A stretch of DNA of 64,000 bases from Zygaena filipendulae (GCA_907165275.2 OU015662.1:1991501-2055500); one strand, 5' to 3'; numbered from the stretch's first letter, positions 46,288-58,269 are shown. A program made the numbers and translations. Notes: generated by a model from the letters alone, not told the origin.

Positions 46288-46490
46288 ATTATAAACTAGC
46301 TGTGCCCCGCGGTTTCACCCGCGTGAGTTTCAGAAATCCCGCAGGAGCAATTTTTTTCTCAAATAAACGTGGCCGAAGTTACTCCTTATAACATCAGCTA
46401 TCTGCCAGTGAAAGTCTCGTTAAAATCGGTCCAGCCGTTTCAGGGATAAGCCGGAACAAACAGACACCGTATACATATATATACTTTCAT
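46288..46490 (-). mobile_element. Helitron subtype with GCCGTTTCAGGGATAAGCCG
   Basis: CTAGCTGTGCCCCGCGGTTT, CACCCGCGTGAGTTTCAGAA, TAACATCAGCTATCTGCCAG. The body matches 50740-50999 in the other orientation. A decayed plus-strand Lep1 body (46550-46705) follows. Confidence 0.75.
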
Positions 46491-46959
46491 ATGCATTCAG
46501 TGAAATGCTGTTAATTTGGAATTACGAACGGACATTTCAATTTTATTTATATGTATAGACGAAAAAGTAACTCTGTTTGTCTGTTGCCCTTTCATGCCTC
46601 AACTAGTCAATTATCATGGCATCCTTCATAAAATTTTGCATACATCATTATCAGAGAGAAATAAGACATTTTGTTATCGTGGAATTCCTACGGCAACTCC
46701 GAAATTGACACTTTTTGTAAGTTTCTAACAAACGACCTCGTCTGCACTGGCCCTTATTTTCAAGGCGAGCTCGTAAAATATTGGATTTAAGCAAAACCGT
46801 AGCGTAGTAAATCGCGATTCAACACGCAACCTCGCCTATCTTGCAATTTCAGTGGAAGATAATTTCGATAAAAATCGCGATAAATTCTTCTACATCGTAC
46901 CTACTTACTATGATTAGAAATAAAATGAAACTAAAGAGAAATAGTTATTTGTTATACAT

Positions 46960-47125
46960 GAGTGCAAAGTTGCTTTTTAACCGCGTGCTCAACTTTGATG
47001 ACCGAGCAATCGAAGGAATCGAAAATTAGATCCTGAGCGTTAGCGAGGGAATCAAAAGAGCACGAGGTGAAAAATTTTTGCACTCGAGTGCATCACGTAA
47101 CTTTTCACCCCCCCCCCCCCCTCAG
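46960..47125. repeat. Small inverted-repeat element with poly-C
   Basis: GAGTGCAAAGTTGCTTTTTA and CGCGTGCTC at the left are mirrored by GAGCACGAGGTGAAAAAT and TTTGCACTCGAGTGCAT at the right. A run of about 16 C at 47107-47122 adjoins it and is a likely site of assembly error. Confidence 0.55.
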
Positions 47126-47322
47126 CGAGGAAAGGACTAAATGCAAAATAAAACATTTACAAGATAATTTTATTTCAGTTTAGGTATACGATAGGTAAGT
47201 ATTATACAGAAAAATATTTATATTATGTATATTTATATTATGTACCTACAACCTCAAGCGGATAAAAATGGCTTTTGTGTTCAGATATCGAATAGCAATA
47301 ATACCATTTCCGAGTTGGGGGG

Positions 47323-47689
47323 ATGAAATAGTACATTGTTATCCTAGGGGTGAAAGTAACCTATTTAGTCCCGAGACGGGGTTTGGCCAATAGATCGAGG
47401 GACTAAATAAGTCTTTCTCCCGAGGATAACACTGTGCTTTTCATTACGAATGCAAGGAAAGTCAAAATAAAAATAGGAATTAGCTAAAGAAAAAAATGAG
47501 TGAATTTTATTTTACATAAATCAACCATTAGGTGTGCTACTGGCCAGTAAGTATGCCCCCTATGACATAAAAAAATCTCGAGTTTCTGCAGTATCCAGCT
47601 GTCAGTTGAAAGCGATTCTCCCTAGGGCTGAAAAGTGTTACTTTCAACGCGCTTCTCAGACCTACTTTCCGAGTATGAGTAATGAAAAA
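47323..47689. mobile_element. Element C, copy 2
   Basis: Nearly the same as 30568-30945 over its whole length, including CCCGAGACGGGGTTTGGCCA and TCGAGGGACTAAATAAGTC. It lacks about ten bases present in copy 1 (GCAACTTCAG near the right end). Same orientation, 17 kb apart. Confidence 0.88.
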
Positions 47690-47827
47690 GAGTTTTTTTA
47701 TTAAGTACGTATTATACCTACTTACGAAATGCGTTTACAAAATTTTCAACGTAACGCGCAACCTGTAACGCTTACCATAAATTTTTCTCCGCCATGCTCT
47801 AAGAAGAATCACTTGAAAAAAACCTTC

Positions 47828-47990
47828 ACTAGCTTCGCCCCGCGGTTTCACCAGTGTGAGTTTCAGGATTCCCGCAGGAACTGATAGAAGTAGGTATCCT
47901 ATAAGCCTTTTAACATCACCCAGTGAGTCCTCCAAATGTTTTGAAGATCAGCCGGAACAACCCGACACATACGCAAAAATTTTAAGATGC
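47828..47990 (-). mobile_element. Helitron 3' end, diverged
   Basis: CTAGCTTCGCCCCGCGGTTT, CACCAGTGTGAGTTTCAGGA and GATCAGCCGGAACAACCCG. The 5' side is lost. Confidence 0.65.
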
Positions 47991-48373
47991 TTTTTTTTAT
48001 AAGTTATAAGTGCAGTATAGGTATACCTTCACATCCATTTGGCAAAAAGCTTTTGACATTGCAAACAGACATCAGTTTTACAGATGTTTAGATTACTATA
48101 CTATAAGTAGGTATCTTATTAATTTAGCCTTTAAGGATTATATTGTTCTAGAATTACATAAATAAACACAATATGTTTACTCAAAAAAAAAAAATTAATT
48201 CCGAAATTTCGTCAAATTAATTTCAGCAGGTAAAACACCGGAAATTAATCCAATCTGTTGATAAAGCATCCCATACAGCAAAACAGCAAGGTCAGAAAAC
48301 GCAAACAATCGACAAAAGAGCCGGCTAATTGCCAATTACTCATGTTTGCGCCTCATGTTTACAGTGTAAGTAG

Positions 48374-48979
48374 TAGGGTTGCCAGCCGTAAGGTATTTTG
48401 AAAAAAAAAAGCATTTTTCCGAATAAAGATGTAAAAATATAATACTTTTCGGAAATGCAGGAGAAAAAAGTACACATTTATTATATTTTTAATCACCATG
48501 TATCAGGCAGCATTCATCGACAAATTAAGGCTCCCCAACACCATCGTGCATGTATTTGCAAATAGGTTTGATTGTCAGTACATGACAATGACAACAAACA
48601 AATGTCAAGATGTACCTATAATTCATAATTAATTTGTATTACTAACAATAGTTTATAAAAAATGATGTTACTAACAGAATTCATCCATGTCGATGGTCGA
48701 ATTAAATGAAATTTATTATTATTGCAAGCTAATGAATAGTTAGTTTATTTTTTTCGCGAATGCGTTTCGTTGTGACATTTTCTGTGCTGCGTTGCGGATG
48801 CGTTCGAGACCAGTCACAGTTAATAAAGGAAAGCACGACAGTTGAATTTGGGATAAAAATATAGTAGCTATTTTTCGTATACTATGTTATTTTTCTATAA
48901 TATACGAATAAGTAGTATAAAAATTTACTGAAATATAGTAAGTACTATATAATATATCACAGTACGGGTGGCAACCCTA
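48374..48979. mobile_element. hAT-like 606 bp element with TAGGGTTGCCA ends
   Basis: Inverted ends TAGGGTTGCCAGCCGTA and TACGGGTGGCAACCCTA. The flanking 8-mers are GTAAGTAG (48366-48373) and GCAGGCAG (48980-48987), which differ only by transitions, so an aged 8 bp target duplication is likely. The interior includes ATTCATCCATGTCGATGG but no long open frame. Confidence 0.7.
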
Positions 48980-49744
48980 GCAGGCAGATAGCTATCCGAC
49001 AAACGAAGGAATTGTCAATTAATTTTTGCAATTAAATCCCCATTGTAAATTTATCCCTGAAATATCTCCTAAATCAGACACGGCCGCTGTTTCTTCACAT
49101 AACTTATCCTGCAAGAAAGAGATGCAATGGCATATCTCTTTTACTCAGACTACAGGTAGATATAAGGCTTGTTATTGCTAATTCTATAGGTAAGTTCAAT
49201 CTTATAATTACTGAACAAATCCGAAAATATTTTCACTGATAGAAATCTAAAGAATCCCTGAGTAAAATAGGATACAGAGCTCCTCCGGGAGTCCCGACAT
49301 TCATCTAGATAAATGTAAAACAGCTATTTTACATAGACACCTAAACATATAATTTAGGTCTTGCAATAGCACATAGGATACTTTTCATCTCGATACAAAA
49401 ATTCCGAGGGGATTCTGAAATCGACGCGAGTAAAACCGCAGGCTCAACTGCTAGCTCAACAACAATATTTAACATGAAAACAATATGAGCACGAGTGTCA
49501 CCGGATAATTTTCGCACAAAAAGCTATTCTTCACAGTTTACGCAAACGAATCCATTGACGTAGATATATAACGAAATATGTGGATGTTAATTACGTATTT
49601 ATTTGAGTGAGAAAAAAAAAATTGTTAAAAGTAGATTTTACCTTGTTTCATGACGGTAGTTTTTTTGTGCGCAAGAAGATATATCACATTTCGAGCTGAT
49701 GTCTTCGGTGCCCTCCGAGAGCTCTGAGAAAGATTTGCAATCTA

Positions 49745-49995
49745 AGGCACAGGCCACATAAATGGCATCGGGCGCGAACATGGCACGGCACCTATTCCAT
49801 TCAATTTTCATACAAAATGCATGGAAATAAAGCACAATTGAGGCCACGCGGTATGTCGTTGCTCGGACGTGGTTATGACACGCCATTTCCGAGCAAAGAC
49901 ATACCTGCCGTGTGTCAAATTGTGCTTTATTTCCATGCATTTTGTATGAAAATTGATGTCCGCGCCCGACGTCCTTTATGTGTGGCCTGCGCCTA
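49745..49995. repeat. Long near-perfect hairpin with a 38 bp perfect stem
   Basis: 49802-49839 and 49918-49955 pair without mismatch (the arm begins CAATTTTCATACAAAATGCA). Pairing continues outwards (CAGGCCACATAAA with TTTATGTGTGGCCTG) and inwards (GTATGTCGTTGCTCGGA with TCCGAGCAAAGACATAC). One bulge of about 20 bases in the left arm (CACGGCACCTATTCC) and a terminal loop of about 20 bases break it. A 100-codon minus frame across it is an artefact of the dyad. No flanking duplication was found. Confidence 0.85.
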
Positions 49996-50509
49996 ATGTT
50001 TTGCCTCCATGGTTTGCAATTTCAAACCGTACAACTTTGCTAAATACGAAAGTCCATCAGGTGAAGAAAGAAGACTGTAGTATTTTTATCGGAGTTAAGT
50101 ATATGCATAAAGATTAATGAGTATCTCTAAAAATTTTTCGCGTTTAATTTTCAATAGCAAAACAGTCGGTCGCACAATAAAACGGCACAGTGAGGCTAAT
50201 CCATCAAAACGCCCGTCGCCAAGGATCAAGATGTAATGGACGGTAAACATTGACACAGGCGAAACGTGACCATACACCTCGTTAAAGGATCAAAACCTTT
50301 TTTCTTTTACACCACGCCGCTATAATATCGGACTAATAACTGTAGAGTGTAAACCATAGAATGTAGAGTTCGGAGTTTCTGAGGGAATTCGGAGATAAAA
50401 GTACCTATTCTATGTTCCCCTTTTCTATGTACCCCTGACTGAATCGCATTTATAATATTAATTTGGAGATCTATATCTTCACATTTTTACATATACCTAA
50501 ATAAATTTG

Positions 50510-50730
50510 AAGTGTGGCGACCCCTACGCCACAAGTCACGAACTACAACGAAGCGACGAATACTGGCTATATGGATGTCCTGAATCGCGCTAACGAAGTT
50601 CTGACACTGCGCTGCATATATTATACGACCTCCGACGATCTGCAGTCGGAGCCGCAGTTCCCCGGACATAATAACACTTCGCCCGGCGGGAAGCTTCCCC
50701 TTTGATGGCGGTCGAGCCATCCTGCTCCCG
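50510..50730. other. GC-rich block of coding-like composition, unassigned
   Basis: This stretch has much higher GC than its surroundings and is open in two frames: TPTPQVTNYNEATNTGYM on plus (50514-50705) and GKLPAGRSVIMSGELRLR on minus. No start, splice pair or family motif decides between them. It may be a decayed transposon coding fragment or a captured exon. Confidence 0.3.
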
Positions 50731-50739
50731 CTATAGAAG

Positions 50740-50999
50740 TGTCTGTTTGTAATTCCAAATTAACAGCTTTTCATTAAACGAATACCTACTTCCTTAAAAA
50801 AAAAATTAAAATTTTTGTCTACCTGTCTGTTTGTTCCGGCTAATTTCTGAAATGGCTGGACTGATTTTAACACAAGACTTTCACTGGCAGATAGCTGATG
50901 TTATAAGGAGTAACTTAGGCTATTTTTGTTTTAGAAAAAATATGTAGTTCCTGTGGGAATCCCAAAACTCACGCGTGTGAAATCGCGGGGCACAGCTAG
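50740..50999 (+). mobile_element. Helitron subtype as at 46288
   Basis: TCTGTTTGTAATTCCAAATT, CTGGCAGATAGCTGATGTTA, then CTCACGCGTGTGAAATCGCG and GGGCACAGCTAG at the end. It follows directly on the GC-rich block. Confidence 0.8.
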
Positions 51000-51595
51000 T
51001 ATAACATATAATTTAAACCGCTTTCATTATGTTCACCTGAAGGTTTGAATTACCTACATAAGTTTTTGCTTGCCGGTTACACACTAGTGTCAACTGAAAA
51101 TTCACCAAGCGTTACAAGAATTCATGAAAATGCCCAACAACACATTAGGTATTGTCACCGCAACTTAACTCTACCATCTGCCCACATCACAAGCTAGGAT
51201 AGTTGCTGCTTAATGCGAAACATTAAAGTTTCAATGGAATCCCCCTCGAGTAACTTCGGCGTCCTTTAATTTTAACTAAAATGTAGGTACCCTTTCATTA
51301 AAATTACATATTCATTAACGATATTGTGTGAAATTTCTATGAATATCAAACTTTGCACGACATGTCTTTATTCTCAGTATCCAACTAGTGGTTTTACCAT
51401 CATAAAGGAATTCTGTCGGGATCTTTTTGTACTAGAATAAGGATGTAAAAGTTTATAATTGTTAGTTTTATGTAAGATGTTTGTTATGCACATGTACAAA
51501 CGGCTAGATGAATTTGGATAAGTTAAGATTTTAGCAACCAAGTATAGTAGGGTCATAAAATAAATGTCACGAACTGAGCAGAGCTTGGACGTATT
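51000..51595. other. Upstream region of the small gene at 51596
   Basis: Unique AT-rich sequence without repeats. A minus-strand 60-codon frame (51374-51556) is not supported. The in-frame stop nearest the start is at 51575-51577. Confidence 0.4.
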
Positions 51596-51865
51596 ATGGA
51601 TGACAGAAAAATAATATATTTGTCAGAGCCATATCTAATGGCCGATTCAAGATGTGGCCAGCCATGTATGACCAATAGAACATCATTCTGGGTTAGGTTA
51701 GGTCTGTACGCTGATCAAGACGCGGCGCGCGGCGATGCGCCATTACAAATGTACAATGGTCAACCTGTATACATTAAAAACGAAACCTCGAACGAGACAT
51801 TTGTGCGCCGACTGAAAAACTTTTTATTGGATAAATCATTGTACTCTGTAAAAGAGTACCCATGA
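51596..51865 (+). CDS. Small intronless gene, unknown function (89 residues)
   Basis: ATG at 51596, TGA at 51863-51865, with AATAAA at about 51899-51904 just downstream. The 89-residue product is hydrophilic, with no signal peptide or membrane helix. Segments of note are a start MDDRKIIYLSEPYLMADS, two cysteines in CGQPC, GLYADQDAARGDAPLQM and an acidic-basic C-terminal helix FVRRLKNFLLDKSLYSVKEY. Composition and codon use look like a real protein in an AT-rich neighbourhood, and no repeat overlaps it. It could instead be the last exon of a longer gene (an AG precedes the start at 51580) or a retrocopy. I do not recognise the family. Confidence 0.5.
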   Translation: MDDRKIIYLSEPYLMADSRCGQPCMTNRTSFWVRLGLYADQDAARGDAPLQMYNGQPVYIKNETSNETFVRRLKNFLLDKSLYSVKEYP

Positions 51866-52159
51866 CATTATTTATTATTAAGGTGACATTTATTTAATAA
51901 TAAATTGTTTACCTATTTCTTTATTTTGATAAGTTTACATTTTTCGTTACAAAAATGTTATCAAGTATTATTATTTAAAATTTTTTAATTTATTGACAAT
52001 CTCTTTAGTGAATTTATTTAATCTTGACATCAAATTTAAATGTAATTTTTAAAGAGAAATGAATTATCTATCAATTTTTTATCAATTATTATCATAGATT
52101 TCACTATATTTTGCTTTCATAGATCAATTTTATTTAATGTGGCCACGACATAATAATAG

Positions 52160-52975
52160 GGATGTTGACAACTTTTGAAAATCAAAATTTTAATTAGTCC
52201 GACTTTTAGAAAATTAAAAATCATTAGACACGTATTTTTTTTATTTTACAAATAAATGAAAATACACAGAGCGCACATAAAGCGCACTAAAGTTTAGGGT
52301 GGGGGCTCGTAACGTCACTTACCGCTACAAGCCGCCATACAAACTGCACTAGTTAGTGACGTCACGCGAAATTTCTACTCAATGTATCGCTGTTATTTTT
52401 TGGTTACGTAAAAAAAGAAAAAATACGTGTCCAATATTTTTTATTAATCTACAAGACGGTCTAAAAAAATTAGTCAAATAGCCTATTAATATCTTTTTTA
52501 CCGACTTCTTTGGCACGAGAAGTCGGTTAAAAGATTTCGCGCTATCCACAAAAAATACAAATATTCACCACATGTGGTGCATCCTGGTGTACCTAGCACC
52601 ACATGTCTAGGTGTCAGATTTGACAGTTAAATACGTACGTAATACTTCCCCATAATTGGCTACTTGACAAATTTTTTTTTTTAGTCCGTCGTGTAGATTA
52701 ATAAAAAATATTGGACACGTATTTTTTCTTTTTTTACGTAATCAAAAAAAAACAGAGATACATTGAGTTGAAAATTCGCGTGACGTCACAATTCTGTGCG
52801 GTTTGTATGGCGCTTATAATGAATATTGACGTCACGAGCCCCCCACCCTAAACTTTAATGCGCTTTATCTATGTTCATTTTCATTAAATTGAAAAAGCAA
52901 AAAATACGTGTCTATTATTTTTTTATTTTCTAACTGACGGACTAATTAGAATTTTGATTTTCATACCTTGGAGAA
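52160..52975. mobile_element. Inverted pair of TGACGTCA-type MITEs with a 185 bp spacer
   Basis: Copy 1 spans about 52160-52495 and copy 2 about 52680-52975, in opposite orientation. Shared segments include AAAGTTTAGGGTGGGGGCTC, GTGACGTCACGCGAA and ATACGTGTCCAATATTTTTT. Together they form a dyad of about 800 bp. The spacer opens with a 9 bp stem, CCGACTTCT/AGAAGTCGG (52501-52527). Confidence 0.85.
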
Positions 52976-53326
52976 TACCCAATTCTGATAAGAAGACGCA
53001 CCTATGTGTCACGTTATCTGCGAAACACGGCTCACTATTTGGGCTATTGTTACTTGTTTTGAGAAGGGACGACAGCGAATTATCTCTGAGTAACATGCCA
53101 GCCTGGATTTATAGTGTGGTCGGTGCGTGTTAAACCATCGGCGAACCGTTCTGAGTGGCGGTGACTTATTGTTAGAGCATAACATTAAGAAAGCAGATAC
53201 CCAGTAGGCACTACAGGCAGTACAGACTAAGCTGTACTAAAAAAATATATCTTTACGTAAAGAACCGACACTCTCCGTTCCGCTGGTTTTATTCCTCCGC
53301 CTTAAAGTAGGGGCGAGCCTCTAGAT

Positions 53327-53551
53327 CAGTGTTCTTCAACCTGTTTCGTGACACGACCCCTTTAGTATGAAATAATATCACGCGACCCCCGCTTTTTTTG
53401 TGTATTTCATTATGTAATAAATATTCAATTCTGTATACTACTGTATTGTTTTACTTTTGTTATTGAGGTAGTTGTTGCGGCCTCTTGCGACCGCCCTACG
53501 GAGGCTTTGCGATCCCCCAGAGGGTCGCGACCCACACGTTGAAAAACACTG
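53327..53551. mobile_element. hAT-type MITE with near-perfect 8 bp target duplication
   Basis: The ends CAGTGTTCTTCAACC and GTTGAAAAACACTG pair as terminal inverted repeats, followed by CGTGACACGACCCC/GGGTCGCGACCC. The flanks are CTCTAGAT (53319-53326) and CTCTAGAA (53552-53559). It is 225 bp and non-coding, and resembles the widespread hAT MITEs that begin CAGTG and read AACCTGTTTCG inside. Confidence 0.9.
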
Positions 53552-53559
53552 CTCTAGAA

Positions 53560-54677
53560 AGCTGTTACTGCTGTGAAACTTCGCCGCCCTGTGCCATACG
53601 CACGCATACACACGTACTTATTACACGTAGGTACACGTTACTATTAATATTTTATAAGTTAAATAAATAACTTTTACTCGTTTCTAAGCATAGCATAACT
53701 GTGTGACTTTTCTCTTCGTCGCTGGGCCCCGGCACGTGTTCAGTTTTCAAAACGCAACAAAAAAAAAACACGCTGAGGCCACTTTTCAAATAAAACCGTC
53801 CACCGTACGGCCAGTTTCACCTCTTTGGTGCTTCAGCTTTGTTTTTTTTTTTATAATAAATCAGCAACATGAGTTGGCGCGCGTAATCTGGAGAGCTTTT
53901 AATAATTTGTTGGGTCGCTCCGCTAATGTGCGCCCCGGGATGAACCCAGGATCAACAACAGTAAATAAAGTGTTATGAAACGTGTTCTGGCTTTATTTCT
54001 GCCTAAATAAATAAATAAATGACAGCCTTTGCAAGGATTTTTGTGGGCTCTACATTTTTTGTTACTTTTAATTAATTTAATTAAAAAAAAAAGGAACGAA
54101 TAAAACAACCGGCTTAGATTCAAAATTTGCTGTTCCTAATAATTGAGTTGCCTTAATATATTACCTATGTATTGGTATTAAAATAATTTGCTGTATTTAC
54201 ATGCATTACAAACTTTTAATTTCTTTGAATTTCTTTGACAATTACTGTAGTAAAATAAAAAGCCAACAACTAGCATTTAAACAGCACTTGCTATCCTTTT
54301 AAAGACTTAATATATGTATATAAATATAATATGTATACAAACTTGGCATGTGTTGCCCCTTGCCATGTATCTGCCCAATCTTAATTAAGCAACCCAATTT
54401 AGTATTTACCTCGTGTTATTAATTAACAAAAAACTAGAAAGCAGTTTTCTCAAAATCAACTAGCGAATCGATCGATTTTAATATAGGTTATATTTTTTCA
54501 CTTTTACTAGCCCATGTCTAAATTATTTATAATACCTAATATATTCGGCGCGTACGCCGCCCGCAGCAAAAAAATTCGAACCGGTAGGTGCGGGCGTAGC
54601 GCTTGGAATTTCGTAGATAGGTCACCTCCAAACTAATGTTGAATAACTTTTAAAGTAGGTATTAATTTTGTCGACAT

Positions 54678-54679
<2 letters not shown>
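53560..54679. other. No gene seen
   Basis: Frames at 53703-53978 and 53923-54123 are chance openings. A short AAATAAATAAATAAATGAC tail near 54004 marks a retroposon fragment. A GC-rich patch is at about 54547-54605. Confidence 0.4.

Positions 54680-54712
<33 letters not shown>
54680..54712. repeat. AT dinucleotide microsatellite, about 16 units
   Basis: Uninterrupted AT repeat. The length is likely polymorphic or uncertain in assembly. Confidence 0.95.
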
Positions 54713-54716
<4 letters not shown>

Positions 54717-55199
54717 CATATTATTGTTTATTTTTTTAAATTGAGTGTATCAGGTTTTCAGTTAATTAATTAACACGTTGTATAATTTAATTTATTTGGA
54801 ATTATTTTCAGTTACCTACAGTTTTTTTCCCACCTCCACTATACCACTATAACAGACACAAAAATATTTAAAATTTGTTATTTTATGTTTATTTTTAAAG
54901 TATTAACTACAAAAATTGTACTTAACTGAAAATAAGACCAATAACAAGGTAGTAATTTTTTTTAGGTATCTAGGTAACTGAGTGAAAAAAGCTCGCCCTG
55001 ATTATAGAAGCTTCACGGTTTTAAATAATGTACCGTTAATCCGAAATTAATTGCATGCTTCAGTAAAATAATGTAGGTACGGTATACCTACATAATTAAT
55101 CGAGACTCATGTTAATAACAGGCTGTGGATAGACCACACCGAAATCGCATTGTTAACAAAGTACTCGTATGTAGTACCGATCATAAATATATAATAATA
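54713..55199. other. No feature recognised
   Basis: Low-complexity AT-rich sequence with no open frame, repeat match or structure that stands out. Confidence 0.4.
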
Positions 55200-55385
55200 G
55201 CTATTCCCCCGCAGTTTCACCCGTGGTAATTTCGGAGTTCCTGTGGAAATACCGGAATAAAAAGTATCTTATGTCACTCGATGTATGTATTTTCCTCCTA
55301 CAATTTTTTTAAAATCGGTTCAGTAGATTACCCCTTACAACGTCACAAACTCACAAACTTTATCTCTTTATAATATTAGTATAGA
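55200..55385 (-). mobile_element. Lep1-like Helitron, 3' CTAG lost
   Basis: AGCTATTCCCCCGCAGTTTC, ACCCGTGGTAATTTCGGAG, GAAATACCGGAATAAAAAG and TTTATAATATTAGTATAGA. The first base of the terminal tetranucleotide is altered. Confidence 0.7.
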
Positions 55386-55439
55386 TTGAGTGCTTGAATA
55401 CAAATTTATAGAATGAAAATGTCTATTTGTGGTTTTTTT

Positions 55440-55515
55440 TTGTAAAGTTTAGGGTAGGTATTGCCCTAAACTGTACAAATAAAGTTTATTTCATTTCATT
55501 TCATTTCATTTAATA
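55440..55515 (+). repeat. Retroposon tail with CATTT repeats
   Basis: TACAAATAAAGTTTATTTCA followed by five ATTTC units. It is a 5'-truncated LINE/SINE end. Confidence 0.65.
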
Positions 55516-57840
55516 TTTTCTTTCACCAATTCTACGAGGTGAAATTTTCGTATTGAAATTTACTTTTACTATGAATGCTTTTTAGAGCAAGTCTTTATAT
55601 GTATAGTACTATTTAGAATTTTACTATGGAAATGCCCTGGCATTTTGGACAGTAAAATTCTGAATAGTGCTATGAAAAACGGGTTCTAAACAGAGTCCAC
55701 AGTTTTCAATATGGAAATTTCACAGTGTAGCGGTCAGTGGTTACTAGGTGAACTATAGGGAACTTTTTACATTAAAAAAAAAAACACAACAATAAAAATT
55801 TCGGCGTCGTACCATCTGGGATTCTGGAGAGATTCACATTGAAAGATTCACAGCTGGACAGAACGTGTACCTTTTTTTTTTTATTTATTTACTCAGAAAA
55901 ATGTACAAAATTTTGCCACCTTGTACCTGCCTACAGTCAATCATAAACCGTGGTTGGAACCGCATCCAAACGGTCGCGAGCCGCATATCATGCATTTACT
56001 ATTCGACCGTCACCTCTTAATCATCTCAAAAAATCGCCATTAGTAACAAAAATAATTCAATAATGACCAAAAATAAATAATAATAATTCCTTGGATAATA
56101 TTTTTAACTCAAGTCCCATCTCGGATGAATGACCTCTTCGATCCTCTGAATAGTAACTTTAAGCAGTCTACAGCCAAATTCATTTTAGATCGTCCGACTT
56201 GGGTAACTTACCACTTAACTTCAACTTAACATCACTTAACCGTAAATCTTAACTTAAGCTAGTGCACGCTCACCCTCGCCCAAGTTCACGGTATGAATTT
56301 ATTTTAAGACGTAATATTTGCATAAAAGTCGATTTATGTAAAAAGGTTTTTTAAAAACTTTCTCTAAACCATAGCAGGTGGTACATAAGTAAGATTATTA
56401 TTTTACATTATGTTTTATTTTAATTGAAAAACTAGACAAAGGTCTGGTCTTGTTTAAGAACTTTTTATAGTTAACATAAATTTAAAAGCAGATTTATTTT
56501 AGGAGTACAATCTTTGTTTGACGGCTTTTTAGGTAATTAAAAAAAAATATTAGAAAATAATTGAGAATTAAAAATGTAAGTTAAATAAATTTCAAACAAG
56601 ATTAACAGTAAAAACATTTGCCTGCTATGCCTTCTACGTCTTGCCTACTTTAGTAAATTAAAATTACTGAGAAAAGAGAGATACTAAGGAGGCAATGTAG
56701 ACAGACAGGCATTTTTTAAGATGGACTTAGCCATCCTTCCGACAGTTTTTCAGTGGTTTTTGAATTATTAATTTGATTCTTTTACTGATGTACCTAATCT
56801 TCATATCTATATTTATGAAATGGTTTTTATGTTGTAACACATTAATAGCCCTTTTAAATACCTCCACAATTTTTCCATACAAATTTGGCTAAGAATTAAG
56901 ATCTTATAAAAACTAGAAGTTTAATTTTTTGGTCGCAAAAGTGTTCCTTTTTGGATATCGTAAACATAGAGATAGAGACATCGAAAACTACGGCGGCATC
57001 TGTTAGCAGGAAGTTTAGTAGATACCTAGTAGGTACTTGAGCAATAAATCCGTACAACAAACCCCTCGGAGACTAGTTTCAGTTCGCGTTGAGTTGAGTT
57101 GAGGGACTGGGGGGTTATGGTTCACATTTTGCTAAATATGTATCTGCACGCCTATTTGTTCATATTATAGGTATCTATGTATTATATTCTTGGAACTGTA
57201 AGCCTTTATTGTAACTTGTTGGTCAGTTACTTTATGGGAAAAACCTTAAACCTAAAAAAAATGTATTTCTATGTTTTTCACAATGAAACTAGAAGCTAAC
57301 AATCTTAGAAAAAATAATAGATTGATTATACTATTATAATAAATAACAGTTTAATTAATTACTGCCTGATATTATATAGGTATTCAAGGATTTTTGAATA
57401 ATTCATCTAAAAAAAGCATATATCAAAGTACTTAACGTTCTATATTGCATGGCCTCTGTAAGTTCAAAGTTTATGTACATAATGGTAGGTTCCTTTCCTA
57501 GAACTTCCTTTCTCGTAAGCCGCGTACACTTTCACGAACAAAATATAACTTATAGTCATCGATTTACTAGATTTCTACTAGTGTGGTATATCAATGCTTA
57601 TAGTTCAAAAACTTATTGTTCAATACAGCACTTTTAAAATCTTTTATTGAATAAAAATAAATTGAAAATGAATAAATTTCCGCCAAACGCTCCGGCGGCG
57701 ATCTCAATCCTGCGCCAATGATAATTACATTAATTAGGTACATAATATGAATTACTTTGATTCCTGAAATCAACAGTTAATTTTATCGAGTAGGTACGAC
57801 ATGTCTTCCCACTGAACACAAACTAAAAAAAAAAAAAAAA
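55516..57840. other. Gene-free AT-rich stretch
   Basis: No exon or mobile element with clear ends. TTTTACTATGGAAATGCC and its inverted echoes at 55610-55720 (AGAATTTTAC/GTAAAATTCT) suggest a small decayed dyad. The remainder is unique. Confidence 0.4.
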
Positions 57841-58040
57841 ATTATGTGCACGTGCCGGAAGTTGGCGGGAAACGTTGGAATGGCCGCGGCAAAGGCGCGC
57901 GTCAGCGGTTTTCGTCAACAGTAATCCAATATGGCCGGAGCGAGGGACGTGTGACGGTCGCTGACCCATCCCTGGATATAATAACACGAGAGAATTTCAG
58001 GATGCCAGATAATATTTTTACCGACGCGACGGAACTTTGA
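57841..58040. other. GC-rich unrepeated block, possible regulatory element
   Basis: GGCCGCGGCAAAGGCGCGCG, CCAATATGGCCGGAGCGAGG and TGACGGTCGCTGACCCATCC stand out in base composition from the flanks. A 64-codon frame (57846-58040) exists by chance or because stops are rare in GC-rich DNA. It does not match any other part of the window. Confidence 0.35.
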
Positions 58041-58269
58041 GGGACGGATGCGTTTACAGCAAGAGATAAGATCCATCACACTGACACTATTTCCTCGTGT
58101 TACATGCCATTGTAAAATGTTGTGTAAAATAGTACACTTCAGAAAAGATAATTGCTAACTAGTGTCGTAAATGCACTCGCAGAGTCGATTTAAAACTCGA
58201 AAGAATCGAGTTTTAAATCGACTCTCAAAAAGAATAACCTATTTTTCGCACTAATATCATAAATAAACC

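Noticed and set aside
47107..47122. Poly-C tract as a functional element
   Set aside because: A homopolymer of this length next to a small repeat is better explained by slippage or sequencing error.
49638..49940. A 100-codon minus-strand protein
   Set aside because: Most of the frame lies in the hairpin arms and loop and crosses its dyad centre; there is no motif or start context.
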